A DNA stretch of 62,458 nucleotides, from assembly GCA_947456505.1 (NCBI GenBank), contig CANGTC010000006.1:1-62458 (forward strand), read 5' to 3'. Of the stretch, positions 33,525-42,837 are shown piece after piece (the stretch's first letter is position 1; every line of letters begins with the position of its first letter). The position numbers and the translations under genes are program-made. The notes beneath the pieces are model-generated. The model was not told the origin of the DNA, ran no database searches, and worked only from the letters and a program-made list of their open reading frames with translations. Source of the stretch: Beijerinckiaceae bacterium. GTDB taxonomy: Bacteria; Pseudomonadota; Alphaproteobacteria; Rhizobiales; Beijerinckiaceae.

Positions 33525-34103
33525 ATGACAGATCTGAAACCCATCATCCCGCGCCAACCGGTGCCCGGCCTCGTCGTGCCGTTCGCGGGCGGCGGAGCCT
33601 ATGATCTGGCGCAGGATCAGCCGAAGCTGTTCTCGATGGTGGTTTTCTATCGTGGCCTGCATTGCCAGCAATGCAACGCATATCTGGTCGAACTCGACGC
33701 CATGCTGGGCGAATTCGACAAGCGTGGCGTCACCACCGTGGCGATCTCCTGCGACGAGGCGGCGCGCGGGGAGCGCACGCAAGCCGATTGGGGTCTGAAA
33801 CACCTGCGTATTGGCTATGGTCTTTCGCCCCGCGTCGCGCGCGACTGGGGCCTGTTCCTGACTGAGGGCCGCCCGCGCAAGGAGGGGCTTCCCGAGCCGC
33901 CGATCTGTTGCGAGCCCGGCCTCTTCCTCATCAGCCCCGACAAGACCCTGTTCTTCTCCGCCGTGCAGAACATGCCCTTCGCCCGCCCCCGCTTCGCGGA
34001 CCTGATCGACGGCTTCGAGTTTCTTTTCGCGCGGGGATATTTCATCGACAAGGAGTGTCCTGCGCGGGGGGAGCTGGTTGAGGTTCCCGCCGACGCGCGA
34101 TGA
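33525..34103 (+). CDS. AhpC/TSA-type peroxiredoxin-like protein
   Basis: The 192-residue protein has a thioredoxin fold: LFSMVVFYRGLHCQQCNAYLVELD carries a CxxC where peroxiredoxins have a peroxidatic Cys region, followed by VTTVAISCDEAARG and the GLFLISPDKTLFF strand. It is likely a cytosolic thiol peroxidase or redox protein. A second cysteine pair occurs in PICCEPG. ATG at 33525 (after TGA of the symporter, with TGAGGA upstream) is chosen. Probably in the symporter operon. Confidence 0.8.
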   Translation: MTDLKPIIPRQPVPGLVVPFAGGGAYDLAQDQPKLFSMVVFYRGLHCQQCNAYLVELDAMLGEFDKRGVTTVAISCDEAARGERTQADWGLKHLRIGYGLSPRVARDWGLFLTEGRPRKEGLPEPPICCEPGLFLISPDKTLFFSAVQNMPFARPRFADLIDGFEFLFARGYFIDKECPARGELVEVPADAR

Positions 34104-34205
34104 AGGTTCGGACTTCCCTGCCCACCCCCCTTGCCGGCGCACCCGCCCTCTGACACTCTCACCCCATGGCCGCGCAAAGACGGCCCTTCGAGGGAGGATC
34201 GAACC

Positions 34206-35165
34206 ATGCAGCTTCGCGCATGTGCAGCCCTACTGGTTGGTGTGATCAGCACGTTTATCGTGGCCACGCAGAGTTTCGCCCTTGATCTGGTGCGCGTCGC
34301 CATCCCCCAGCGCGGCTGTTGGGAGACCTCGCCAGCGGATATCGGTCAGGCCGCCGGGATCTTTGAAAAACATGGCATCAAGGTCGAGACGCTCTATACA
34401 TCGGGCGGGGGCGAGACCTTGCAGGCGTTGATCGCAGGGAGCGTCGATGTGGCGGTCGCCACCGGGACCTCAGCCGTCTTCGGCGCCTTTTCGAAAGGCG
34501 CTCCCATTCGTCCCATCGCGTCCTCCATCACCAATGCGCAGGACATCTATTGGTATGTGCCAGCGGACTCGCCGATCAAGTCCCTGAAAGATTCGGCTGC
34601 AAAGACCATCAGCTTCTCCGCGCTGGGATCATCGTCCCATCTGGCGACTTTGAAGCTCATCGAAATGAATGGCGGGGCCCTGAAGGCCGTACCCACTGGC
34701 ACGCCGCCCAATACTTTCACACAGGTCATGTCCGGACAGATCGATATTGGCTGGTCCGCTGTTCCCTTCGGCATCGAAGCCCTCGAGCAGAAGCGCATCC
34801 GCCTGATCGCACGCTACAGCGACATTCCCGAATATCGGACCATGACCGCGCGCATGCATGTCGGGAATCTCACATTCATCGCCAAGACCGATCTGGTGAA
34901 GCGCTTTCTGGCGGCCTATGGAGATACTCTGGAGTGGATGTATAGGGGCGAGGAGGCGCTGGATGTCTTCACGAAATTCTATGGATCCTCGCTGAACGAA
35001 ATCCGCGTCACGCGCTCTGATTTTTATCCCGACAAGGCGAGCCTCGACTTGAAGCGGCTTGGCGGTCTCGATCAGGCCATGGCGGATGCGGTGACCCTGA
35101 AGTTCCTGCCCAAGCCCCTGACGAAAGCGGAAACGGACGATCTGTTCTCCGCCTTCATCAAATAG
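34206..35165 (+). CDS. ABC-type solute-binding protein (NMT1/SsuA-like)
   Basis: The 319-residue protein has a signal peptide (MQLRACAALLVGVISTFIVA, cut after SFA) and the NMT1/thiamine-precursor or taurine-binding fold: KHGIKVETLYTSGGGETLQALIAGSVDVAVATG. Single-ligand binding is expected, but no ABC permease or ATPase gene follows. The ATG at 34206 sits behind GGGAGGA. It is another orphan receptor, possibly working with a remote transporter or a sensor. Confidence 0.8.
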   Translation: MQLRACAALLVGVISTFIVATQSFALDLVRVAIPQRGCWETSPADIGQAAGIFEKHGIKVETLYTSGGGETLQALIAGSVDVAVATGTSAVFGAFSKGAPIRPIASSITNAQDIYWYVPADSPIKSLKDSAAKTISFSALGSSSHLATLKLIEMNGGALKAVPTGTPPNTFTQVMSGQIDIGWSAVPFGIEALEQKRIRLIARYSDIPEYRTMTARMHVGNLTFIAKTDLVKRFLAAYGDTLEWMYRGEEALDVFTKFYGSSLNEIRVTRSDFYPDKASLDLKRLGGLDQAMADAVTLKFLPKPLTKAETDDLFSAFIK

Positions 35166-35399
35166 GGCGCGCGGATCAAGCTTCGGTCTGCACAGCTCGC
35201 AATCCCGTCAGACTTCTCGCAGCGGATGACGGTTTCTCGTGATGAACCGCCATTCGCGCATTTTCTGAAAAAGTTACGTTATGTTGAAAGCGTACAAGAA
35301 GAATCGGGCTTGTCTGGACCTATGATGTGCTACCTGTTTCTGGAGGGAGCAGGGCGCTTCTTGCATTTATTGAAGGCCCATTCATGGGCTCCGCGGAGA

Positions 35400-36002
35400 A
35401 TGAGGGTGGCTGTGCGTAAAAGCGACGTGTTGAGCCATGTTATTGCTAACGCGATCTGCCTTCTTTTCTGCAGCGCCTGCGCCTTCGCGCAAACGCCCCG
35501 CAAGGATCCTTTCCCCTTTGACTGGATGCGGCCCGACGCGCCCCCGACCAATCGTACGCTGACCCCATCGGTCATTCCGGCACCCGAGATCATTCCCGAA
35601 CAAGCGCCTGTAGAGGCGGCGCCCGCCACCGTCGATGAAGCCCCGGTCAGCGCGGAAGCGGCGCCCGCGCAGGAGAGCCAGCCGGCGGGAAACATCATTC
35701 CCATGCCCCCCAACCATCCGCCTGCAGCCCAGCGTCAAAAAGCAAAGCCGACATTCAACGAGATCGAGGTCACAAACGCGCGGGTCCTCACCTTGGTGGA
35801 ATTCAAACTGGCGCCGAACCGGGAAGACGCCAAACCGCTGGCGATCAAGCCAGCGCTGCAAAGCGGCGCCAGCGTGAAGGTCGAGGTGCCCATCGCCCTG
35901 GGATGCGCTTTTACGGTCTGGCTCGAATTCACCGACGGGGCGCCCGAGCAGCATGAGGGCGTGAATCTTTGCAACGACAAGAAGATCAATTTGATTGAAT
36001 GA
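35400..36002 (+). CDS. Secreted proline/alanine-rich protein of unknown function
   Basis: I do not recognise a family. From ATG at 35400 the 200-residue protein has a signal-peptide-like stretch (SHVIANAICLLFCSACAFAQ), a disordered region rich in P, A and E (about 45-110), and a C-terminal domain with two cysteines (ALGCAFTVWLEF and NLCNDKKINLIE), probably disulfide linked. Homology to the Bug or SBP families is absent. An upstream start at 35226 would add an unlikely leader. It stands alone between a receptor and a convergent HpxZ-like gene. Confidence 0.55.
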   Translation: MRVAVRKSDVLSHVIANAICLLFCSACAFAQTPRKDPFPFDWMRPDAPPTNRTLTPSVIPAPEIIPEQAPVEAAPATVDEAPVSAEAAPAQESQPAGNIIPMPPNHPPAAQRQKAKPTFNEIEVTNARVLTLVEFKLAPNREDAKPLAIKPALQSGASVKVEVPIALGCAFTVWLEFTDGAPEQHEGVNLCNDKKINLIE

Positions 36003-36031
36003 CGCCGACCGTGGATGGGACGGGCCCTGGC

Positions 36032-36418
36032 CTATGTGCCGGGTTGGTCGGAGACATGGGCCGAGGCGATGCGCCAGCCCTTATCGGTTCTGATCCATGA
36101 CTGGCTTTGGCGCCCGATAACAGTTGAACCTGCTTTCAGGGTCTCTGTATTCGTCGCCGCGAAGTCGCGGCCAAATGTGGTGATGACCGTATTGCGCAAG
36201 GCGCGCTCGGCGCTCACATGACCCAGGCGTTCGCGACGATATGATGAGATCTTGTCATAGCCGATCAAGGTGCCCACCGGGCCGAAGCGGACGGTCTGGG
36301 GACTGTTCCAGAAGAGCTTGTTCATTGTCTCGAAGTCGTTGGTGTCTACGGCCTTCTGATACTCAAGATAGACCGGCGTGAACTCCGCGACCACTTCGGG
36401 AATGTTGATTTCAAGCAT
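36032..36418 (-). CDS. HpxZ/AtzH-like (DUF3225, SnoaL fold) protein
   Basis: The 128-residue protein matches the AtzH/HpxZ family of the NTF2-like fold: YQKAVDTNDFETMNKLFWN, TVRFGPVGTLIGYDKISSYRRER, and RNTVITTFGRDFAATNTET ending in RQSQSWIR. In oxalurate and allophanate pathways HpxZ/AtzH supports amidase chemistry. Here it is next to a DUF3891 gene but no amidase, so the role is unknown. Confidence 0.78.
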   Translation of the reverse strand: MLEINIPEVVAEFTPVYLEYQKAVDTNDFETMNKLFWNSPQTVRFGPVGTLIGYDKISSYRRERLGHVSAERALRNTVITTFGRDFAATNTETLKAGSTVIGRQSQSWIRTDKGWRIASAHVSDQPGT

Positions 36419-36450
36419 GCCTCATCTCCTACCGCCCGCAATGGGCGTCT

Positions 36451-37236
36451 TCATACGAAGGTGAAGGTCATCACCTTTGGCGCAGCGCCGAAATAGGCGC
36501 GGCGAAACTCTTCCTGCGAAGCGAAATCCTGCGCAGGAATGTGGCGATATACAAAGGACGTCTCCACCTCCTGCCGGTCGAAGGGGAAGGGCGTGACCTT
36601 CACCCGTCCATCGCCATGGGCGGCCATGGTCATGACGACGCCATCCTTGCCATCGCCCATATAGGATACGGGCACATGCTCCAGCCTGTCTTCTTTGGGG
36701 TCGGAGGTGCAGACGAAGAGCGACATCAGATCGAGCATCTGCAAGAGTTGGTAATTCACGAGGAAGCGCGCCCGATCCAGGGAGGCCAGAGCCGCCTCCT
36801 GCTTTTGCTCGTTAAAGGCGATGAAGGCCTCGACCTCCGGCGTCAGCACGCGGGCCGAGCCGCCAGCGGGATAGGCCACCGCATGATAGCGGCTGCGCCA
36901 CAGACCCGTGCGATGGCGACTGATGAGCAGGCCCGCATAGGGATCGATGTTCCAGAGCCAGTCGAGCCCACCCTGGAAGGCGGCGAGTTGCTGGGCGTCG
37001 AGGGGCGTCTGTGGAAAATTCGGCGGCGCCTTGCGCTCCAGATCATAGATCGGGCGCGTCTCATAACTGTACCATCCGCAATCATGCAGCGCGGCGGCCC
37101 TGATGAAGGATTCCCGCGGGTCGGGAACCATGAACTGCGCATTGCCCCAATGAGCCGCGAGGATGCCCGAGAGCTTGGCGTGGTCGCTCTGGTTGACGAG
37201 AAGCAGCGATCCGTCGGGTTGTTTGCGAACGATCAT
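36451..37236 (-). CDS. DUF3891 family protein
   Basis: The 261-residue protein fits DUF3891: it begins MIVRKQPDGSLLLVNQSDHAKLSG, has an HD-like ALHDCGWY near residue 50, and includes SRHRTGLWRSRYH. The histidine pattern (HAKL, LHD, SRH) resembles an HD-type metal fold, so hydrolase activity is possible, but no experimental function is known to me. It is 32 bases upstream of the HpxZ-like gene on the same strand, so the two are likely co-transcribed. Confidence 0.7.
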   Translation of the reverse strand: MIVRKQPDGSLLLVNQSDHAKLSGILAAHWGNAQFMVPDPRESFIRAAALHDCGWYSYETRPIYDLERKAPPNFPQTPLDAQQLAAFQGGLDWLWNIDPYAGLLISRHRTGLWRSRYHAVAYPAGGSARVLTPEVEAFIAFNEQKQEAALASLDRARFLVNYQLLQMLDLMSLFVCTSDPKEDRLEHVPVSYMGDGKDGVVMTMAAHGDGRVKVTPFPFDRQEVETSFVYRHIPAQDFASQEEFRRAYFGAAPKVMTFTFV

Positions 37237-37318
37237 TGGACTGGCCTCTTGTATGGTTGCGCCGGGCTGGCGACCATCCTTTCCATTGAGGCATTGATTT
37301 CACATTCCCGCAATCCGT

Positions 37319-38317
37319 TCATTTGACGCCATCGACGATGGCGGCGATCTGCGGATCTATGAAACGGGCGAGGTCGGGCGAACCGTCAAGCTCGCCCACG
37401 TCCTGCAGCGCCTTGATGATCGTGTCGATCTGGCTGGCGGCCAGGGAACCCTTGCGCGGGAAGACCTGCAGCTTGCGGTAGAGGTCGTAGGTCGCCTCCA
37501 CATCCGCACGTTCAGCCTTGGAAACCTTCTGCAGGATATCCACGGCCTCTGCCCGATGGGCGTCGTCATTGAACCAGTCGACGCCGCTGGCGATGCCCGT
37601 CACGAAGCTGGTAAGCATGGGCTTGTGCGCCTTGGCCCAGGCTGAGCCCACCACATAGCCGGTGAAGGGCATTTGCACCGTATCGGTCAGATTGCCCAGA
37701 TTGGTGAAGCCCGCCGCCTGCGCCTTGAAGTTGAAAGGCGGGTTCAGGAGAGCCGCGTCCACCGCGCCTGCCGCAAGCGCCGCGAAGCGGGCGGAAGCGC
37801 TGCCCGCATAGGTCAGGTCATAGGCGTCCTTGGGTACGCCGCCGGGTATCACCATGCGCTCCAGATAGGTCCGCGTGATGTCCTTGGCGCCGCCAACCAC
37901 GATGGTCTTGCCGCGCAGGTCCGCGATGGATTTCACCGTCGGCTTGCTCCAGAGCGAATAGGGCGGCGCCTGGGTCTCGATGCCCAGCACCGCGACCGGA
38001 ATGCCCTGATCGATGGCGCGCATGGGGCTGGTGAGCCCCGCTGTGCCAATCTGGATCGAGCCGGCGATGATCTGCTGCATGACCGCCGCCGCCGAAGGCG
38101 TCACCACGATTTCGACCTGCAAATTATTCTGCGCGAAGTAGCCCTTTGCATCTGCGATCCACAGAGCCCATTGCTGGGCGGAACCGGTCCCGATCACGCC
38201 CATGGCGATGGTGTCCGCCGCCAGCGATTGGCGACGCCCGGCGCCGATGGCGACAACTGTAGTCAGCATGGCCGCCAATATCATTCGCGTGAAGCGGCCC
38301 GCATGTCTCTTCGCCAT
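37319..38317 (-). CDS. ABC-type solute-binding protein (NMT1/SsuA-like, second copy)
   Basis: The 332-residue protein begins with a basic N-tail and hydrophobic leader (RMILAAMLTTVVAIGAG) and contains LWIADAKGYFAQNNLQVEIVVTP, the nitrate/sulfonate/taurine receptor signature, plus AVMQQIIAGSIQIGTAG and DLRGKTIVVGGAKDITRTYLER. It is an orphan receptor: no ABC permease neighbours. It diverges from a TctC-type receptor at 38689 across a gene-free region. Confidence 0.83.
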   Translation of the reverse strand: MAKRHAGRFTRMILAAMLTTVVAIGAGRRQSLAADTIAMGVIGTGSAQQWALWIADAKGYFAQNNLQVEIVVTPSAAAVMQQIIAGSIQIGTAGLTSPMRAIDQGIPVAVLGIETQAPPYSLWSKPTVKSIADLRGKTIVVGGAKDITRTYLERMVIPGGVPKDAYDLTYAGSASARFAALAAGAVDAALLNPPFNFKAQAAGFTNLGNLTDTVQMPFTGYVVGSAWAKAHKPMLTSFVTGIASGVDWFNDDAHRAEAVDILQKVSKAERADVEATYDLYRKLQVFPRKGSLAASQIDTIIKALQDVGELDGSPDLARFIDPQIAAIVDGVK

Positions 38318-38688
38318 CTGATCGTCTCCAGACGTGCGGCTTCATGAACGAAGCCAAAGTGAAACGCTGCGAAAATAAAGGCAAAACACATGCCGTTGAG
38401 GCCATCGCTTCGTCTCAGCCAGGTTGAGGCGGCTTTCGGCGCCAGATGCTGAAAAGGCACAAGGGCCCTTGGTTATTGATGATGATTTGGCCCCTGCGCA
38501 TGGCCGCAGACATAAGGCGGCCCTATGGCTGTTGGTGATCTTTTGGGCAGCTGTGGGGAAGAAATGCGGCGCCTCGGGGATGAACCATTCACAACAGGCC
38601 TGAGATGGCGGGCTCGGCGGGACGGCGCGGCGCTTGCATTCCTTTGATGAGCAGGAGAAGCTGAGAGCCTTCCACAAGGAGCGCATGT
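38318..38688. other. Divergent intergenic region, no gene seen
   Basis: About 370 bases between two divergent receptor genes. Short frames on the minus strand have no family signature. The ribosome site for the next gene is CAAGGAG at 38675-38681. Confidence 0.5.
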
Positions 38689-39711
38689 ATGGTTGTCGGG
38701 AACATGATGCGTTTGTTTGGTCTATTGGGTCTGGGGGCCTTTTTCGCCAACCCTGTTCAGGCTCAGCCGGCGGCTGATTTCTATAGGGGCAAGATCCTGG
38801 AGATCCTGGCCGGTTTCCCCACCGGCGGCGGCTATGACGCCTATGCGCGGGCGCTGGCGACGGCCATCGGCAAACATATCCCCGGCAATCCCTCCGTGGT
38901 GGTGCGCAACATGACGGGGGCGGGCAGCCTCAGGCTCGCCATCTATCTTCAGGACGCTGCGCCGCGCGATGGTCTCTCCTTTGGCATTTTCGACAATGGC
39001 TTGTTGATCGCGCCCCTGTTGAAGCCCGATACGGTGAAGTTCAATCCCTCGAAACTGTCCTGGCTCGGCAGCGCCTCGAAGGATATTCAGGTCTGCTCGA
39101 TCTGGCACAAATCCGATGTGCAGACCCTGCAGGACCTCAAGACCAAGAGCGCGACCTTCGGCGTGACCGGCCTCGAAGACATCCGCTATATGAACACCGC
39201 GCTCCTGCGCCATGTGGCGGGGGCCAATATCAAGATTGTGTCGGGCTATCCCGGAAGCACCGACATCCGTCTCGCCATGGAGACGGGCGAGCTCGATGGC
39301 GTCTGCGATTCCTGGCAGAGCCTGAAGGCCACCAAGGCGGAGTGGCTGGCGGAGAAGAAAATCCGCATCCTCGCGCAGATGGCCCCCGCCCCTCACAAGG
39401 ACCTGCCGGATGTGCCCTTGATCGGCGCCTTCGCCGATCCGGCGACCCAGGCTAGAGCTTTGGCCATTTTGCTGTCGCCGACCCATGTGGGCCGATCCTT
39501 CGCCGCCCCTCCCGGGGTGCCCGCAGATCGTTTGGCGGTGCTGCGCCACGCCTTCATGGAGAGCATGAAGGACAAGGATTTCCTCAATCTGACCGAGAAA
39601 TCCCGGCTGGAAGTCGACGCTATGCAGGGGCAGGAGGTCGAGGATTTCCTGGCGCTGATCTATGCCGCTTCGACGGAGGATGTAGCCACAGCACGCAAAC
39701 TTGTTGAATAG
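38689..39711 (+). CDS. TctC/Bug-type solute-binding protein (DFYxGK subgroup)
   Basis: The 340-residue receptor has a signal peptide (MMRLFGLLGLGAFFANPVQ, cut after AQA) and mature ADFYRGKILEILAGFPTGGGYDAYARAL, matching the same subgroup as the receptors at 7533, 45975 and 49994. The ligand loop is NMTGAGSLRL. AAGGAG lies seven bases before the ATG. No TctAB genes follow. Confidence 0.85.
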   Translation: MVVGNMMRLFGLLGLGAFFANPVQAQPAADFYRGKILEILAGFPTGGGYDAYARALATAIGKHIPGNPSVVVRNMTGAGSLRLAIYLQDAAPRDGLSFGIFDNGLLIAPLLKPDTVKFNPSKLSWLGSASKDIQVCSIWHKSDVQTLQDLKTKSATFGVTGLEDIRYMNTALLRHVAGANIKIVSGYPGSTDIRLAMETGELDGVCDSWQSLKATKAEWLAEKKIRILAQMAPAPHKDLPDVPLIGAFADPATQARALAILLSPTHVGRSFAAPPGVPADRLAVLRHAFMESMKDKDFLNLTEKSRLEVDAMQGQEVEDFLALIYAASTEDVATARKLVE

Positions 39712-40002
39712 GCTGCGCGCCGGCTTTCCCCTCAATGGCGGCTGGAGATGTGATGCTCAAGCGAATCTTGCAATGTGAATGGATGGGCTGGATCATCATG
39801 GCGATTTCACCGCTGGGTGCGGCATACTCACATGTCCAGCTCATGTCAGAGAGCAGGTTTGACGTTAGGTCTTGTGATATTTCTTGTCATATAACGTCAT
39901 AAAGTCGCGCAGACTGTGAATTCAAGATCAAGATAAGAACAAGTCTCTTGCAGTTCATTCATATAGGGTTGCATAAGCTTTCCTGTATCAGGGGAAGGCC
40001 AG
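39712..40002. other. AT-rich intergenic region upstream of the acyltransferase gene
   Basis: About 290 bases with no credible gene. The A+T-rich right half (39840-39985) presumably holds the acyltransferase promoter; no convincing hexamer pair was found. Confidence 0.45.
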
Positions 40003-41217
40003 ATGGGGGCGAATTCATATAGTCGAGTGCCACGTCATCCCCTGCGCGCATTGAAAACATCCGTGTTCGGGGCGTTGGAGGGCGCAAAAGCCAATCTCGC
40101 CACCATTGATTTTTCCATCAGTCCATCCCTGTCCCGCGCTCTGGACATTCTGCGTTCACTCGCGGCCTTTCTGGTCGTCGCCAATCACATTGGCGAGGCG
40201 ATGTTTGTGTTTGAAGACGGTCTCGACCTCTTCAACCTCATCATGTTCCAGTTCCTGTATCTGGGACATCACGCCGTCATGCTTTTGTTCGTGGTGAGCG
40301 GCTTTCTCATTGGGCGCTCTGCGATCCAATGTTTCACAACCGAGAGGCAAAATGTCTTTGACTATGGCGTTGATCGGATCACGCGCATCTATGTTGTATT
40401 GATCCCGGCGCTGATCATTGGATTTGTTTCCGATCAGATTTTGCTGACCGTTTCCACAGGCTCTGACTTTGACTATGTGGGCCAGCGAACGAGTTGGCTC
40501 ATATTTCTGGGAAACATCTTTGGTTTGCAAACCATTCTGGCGCCAACCTTTGGCAGCAATGGTCCGCTTTGGAGCCTCGCCTGCGAATTATGGTATTATT
40601 TCATGTTCCCCGCCTTCCTCGTGGCGCTGTTTGGCGAAAGTCCGCGCAATCGTCTTATCGCTCTGGTGGCCTTCGTTGGGGCTGTTTTGTTCGTGTCAGA
40701 CGACATTCTTCATTACGGAACCATCTGGTGTCTCGGCGTCCTGTGTTGGTTGCCGAAGCGCGCATGGCTACCCAAATGGCTGGCATGGTCCCTGATGATC
40801 GGCTTTCTGGCGACCGCCAACAATGAGCTCCTGTGGGCGAATGGCTGGGGCTTCCATCATATTGTGGGAACAGCCTTGAGCGTGGTCCTGATCATTAACG
40901 CCCATCGCCATGATCGCGCGCCCCTGAAGGCGAAGCGGCTATCCCTGTCCAAGTTCTTCGCCAAATTCACCTACAGCCTCTACCTCTATCATTATCCGCC
41001 TTTGATGATCGTGCTCGCGCTCTTGCTGAGGAATCATTTTGTTCCTTATGGGCGCATGGGACTCAAGGAGGGCTTGGAGGCGCTGGCCTTGCTGGTCAGC
41101 TTGTATGTCTACAGCTACGCATGGTTCTGGCTCACGGAGCGCAAATACTACGCGTTCCGTGCGTTTGTGCGCGGCAAGGTGGCGTCCTTGAGGCGTCTGG
41201 TCGCGTCGAGCGCGTGA
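40003..41217 (+). CDS. Acyltransferase family 3 (OafA/NodX-like) membrane protein
   Basis: The 404-residue protein has about ten hydrophobic helices. It starts with a soluble tail, then SRALDILRSLAAFLVVANHIGEAMF with the catalytic histidine region typical of acyltransferase 3, followed by HHAVMLLFVVSGFLIGRSA and GPLWSLACELWYYFMFPAF. Such proteins acetylate surface glycans or lipids. It is monocistronic and its A+T content is higher than the neighbours, which may point to later acquisition. The acceptor is unknown. Confidence 0.85.
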   Translation: MGANSYSRVPRHPLRALKTSVFGALEGAKANLATIDFSISPSLSRALDILRSLAAFLVVANHIGEAMFVFEDGLDLFNLIMFQFLYLGHHAVMLLFVVSGFLIGRSAIQCFTTERQNVFDYGVDRITRIYVVLIPALIIGFVSDQILLTVSTGSDFDYVGQRTSWLIFLGNIFGLQTILAPTFGSNGPLWSLACELWYYFMFPAFLVALFGESPRNRLIALVAFVGAVLFVSDDILHYGTIWCLGVLCWLPKRAWLPKWLAWSLMIGFLATANNELLWANGWGFHHIVGTALSVVLIINAHRHDRAPLKAKRLSLSKFFAKFTYSLYLYHYPPLMIVLALLLRNHFVPYGRMGLKEGLEALALLVSLYVYSYAWFWLTERKYYAFRAFVRGKVASLRRLVASSA

Positions 41218-41340
41218 TCTGCCGGGGCCTCTTATGGCTCGGCTTCGAGTGGGCGTCAGATTGCAGGCTTCGCGCCGAGATGTCATCTTGCTCAAGCCAG
41301 GGCGGGATATCCTGAGCGCTCGGCTGAAGGGGAGCAGGCC

Positions 41341-42306
41341 ATGTCATCGATGATTACGCGCAGAGGGGCCCTGCAGGGCGCCAGCGCCCTGTCGGGTCTC
41401 GCCATTGCTGGATCTTCCGTTTCCTCCGCCATCGCCCAGGATGGCGCAAAGAAGAGCCGCAGCAAATTGATTCTGCTGGGCACCTCCGCAGGATCGCCGC
41501 CGAATCCCTTCCGCTCAGCTTGCGCCAATCTTGTCGTCGTGGACGATACGCCCTATCTGATTGATTGCGGCGCTGGCACATGTCGCCAGATAGCCATGTC
41601 TGGCGTTCCCGTCGCCAATGTGCGCCACATCTTCATCACCCACCATCATTCCGATCATACCGCCGATTATGGCAATGTGCTGCAATTGGGCGCGGGGGCT
41701 GGGCGTTTGGGTCGCGTCGACGCCTTCGGCCCACCGCCCCTGCAACAGATGACCGAGCGGTTCTTCGATATGATCCGTCCCGAAATGGAAAACCGCATCA
41801 AGGATGGGGTTCGTCCATACGAGAAGGACATCCATGTCCATGAAATCTCGACTGAGACCCTTGTTCACCAGGATGCTCTGGTCAAAGTGACCTCAGCCCT
41901 TGTGGAGCATCTGCCGACCTATCCCGCCTTCGCCTACAGGTTCGATACGCCCGACCGCTCCATCACCTTCTCGGGCGACACCGGTTATTGCGAAGCCGTC
42001 GCAAAGCTTGGCAAGGATACGGATATTCTCGTCCACGAGGTTCAGCACATGACCATTATGGAGGAATATCTGCGCAAGGGCGGACGCAACCGCGATCCCG
42101 GCCCTTTCATGAAACATATGCGCGAGACGCACACCTCACCCGAAGACGCAGGCAAGATCGCCACCATGGCCAACGCCAGGATGCTGGTCTTCTCCCACAT
42201 TGGGCCCCAGACCAATCCGCCCATCCCTGACGCAGCCTTCATCGACGCTGCGCGCCAGACTTACAGCGGCCCCATTGTGGTTGCGAGCGATCTGATGACC
42301 TTGTGA
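41341..42306 (+). CDS. Tat-exported metallo-beta-lactamase fold hydrolase
   Basis: The 321-residue protein has a leader with an arginine-rich start and hydrophobic core (ITRRGALQGASALSGLAIAG), then a complete MBL metal site: ITHHHSDHTADYG (HxHxDH), with further His and Asp ligands in VEHLPTYPAF and FSGDTGY, and the C-terminal LVFSHIGP. The fold resembles ribonuclease Z or arylsulfatase-like MBL enzymes. Substrate unknown. The gene is convergent with the cytochrome c gene at 42329-42835. Confidence 0.85.
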   Translation: MSSMITRRGALQGASALSGLAIAGSSVSSAIAQDGAKKSRSKLILLGTSAGSPPNPFRSACANLVVVDDTPYLIDCGAGTCRQIAMSGVPVANVRHIFITHHHSDHTADYGNVLQLGAGAGRLGRVDAFGPPPLQQMTERFFDMIRPEMENRIKDGVRPYEKDIHVHEISTETLVHQDALVKVTSALVEHLPTYPAFAYRFDTPDRSITFSGDTGYCEAVAKLGKDTDILVHEVQHMTIMEEYLRKGGRNRDPGPFMKHMRETHTSPEDAGKIATMANARMLVFSHIGPQTNPPIPDAAFIDAARQTYSGPIVVASDLMTL

Positions 42307-42328
42307 GACGCAGGCTGACTTTCCAGAG

Positions 42329-42835
42329 TTATTTCGCTGGAAACTTCTCCTGGAGATAGCCGAGGATGACCTTGGCGTCCTCCGGGCTCACCGGGGCGCC
42401 AAGCTCGATCATATGGGCCATGACCCGGTCCCAATCCTTGCGTCCCAGCCGCTCGTTACCGATCTTTTGAAGGTCGTGGCAGGAGATGCAGCTCTGTTCG
42501 ACCAGCGGCTTGCCGGCCCCTTCAGGCAGATTGACCGGAACTGCCGGGGGAAGGTTCACGCCCGGCGCAAAATTGCTGGCGAGGTAGTTGACGAGGATCT
42601 CCACTTCGGCGGCGTTCACCTGTGCGCCGCGTATCACCATGTCCTGCACATGGAACCGCCAGCCCGCCGGGCCTTCGCGCAGGGTCGTGGGGAACTGGAA
42701 CGTGTGGCATTGCGTGCAGGCGATGGCGACGATGTCGCGGCCTTCGCCGGGGGGCAACTGAGGCTGTTGCGCAAAGGCTGCGCCTGCGACGATGGATGCG
42801 GTGAAGGCGAGGGTTGTGGTGATGCGAAGAGCCAT
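42329..42835 (-). CDS. Periplasmic diheme cytochrome c family protein
   Basis: From ATG at 42835 the 168-residue protein has a signal peptide (ALRITTTLAFTASIVAGAAF, cut after AQQ) and two CxxCH sites (ACTQCHTF and SCISCHDL). The start lies just after the stop of the upstream thiamine-diphosphate enzyme gene, with GGAAGG upstream, so they are one operon. It probably accepts electrons from an exported dehydrogenase, perhaps that enzyme. Confidence 0.82.
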   Translation of the reverse strand: MALRITTTLAFTASIVAGAAFAQQPQLPPGEGRDIVAIACTQCHTFQFPTTLREGPAGWRFHVQDMVIRGAQVNAAEVEILVNYLASNFAPGVNLPPAVPVNLPEGAGKPLVEQSCISCHDLQKIGNERLGRKDWDRVMAHMIELGAPVSPEDAKVILGYLQEKFPAK

Positions 42836-42837
42836 GA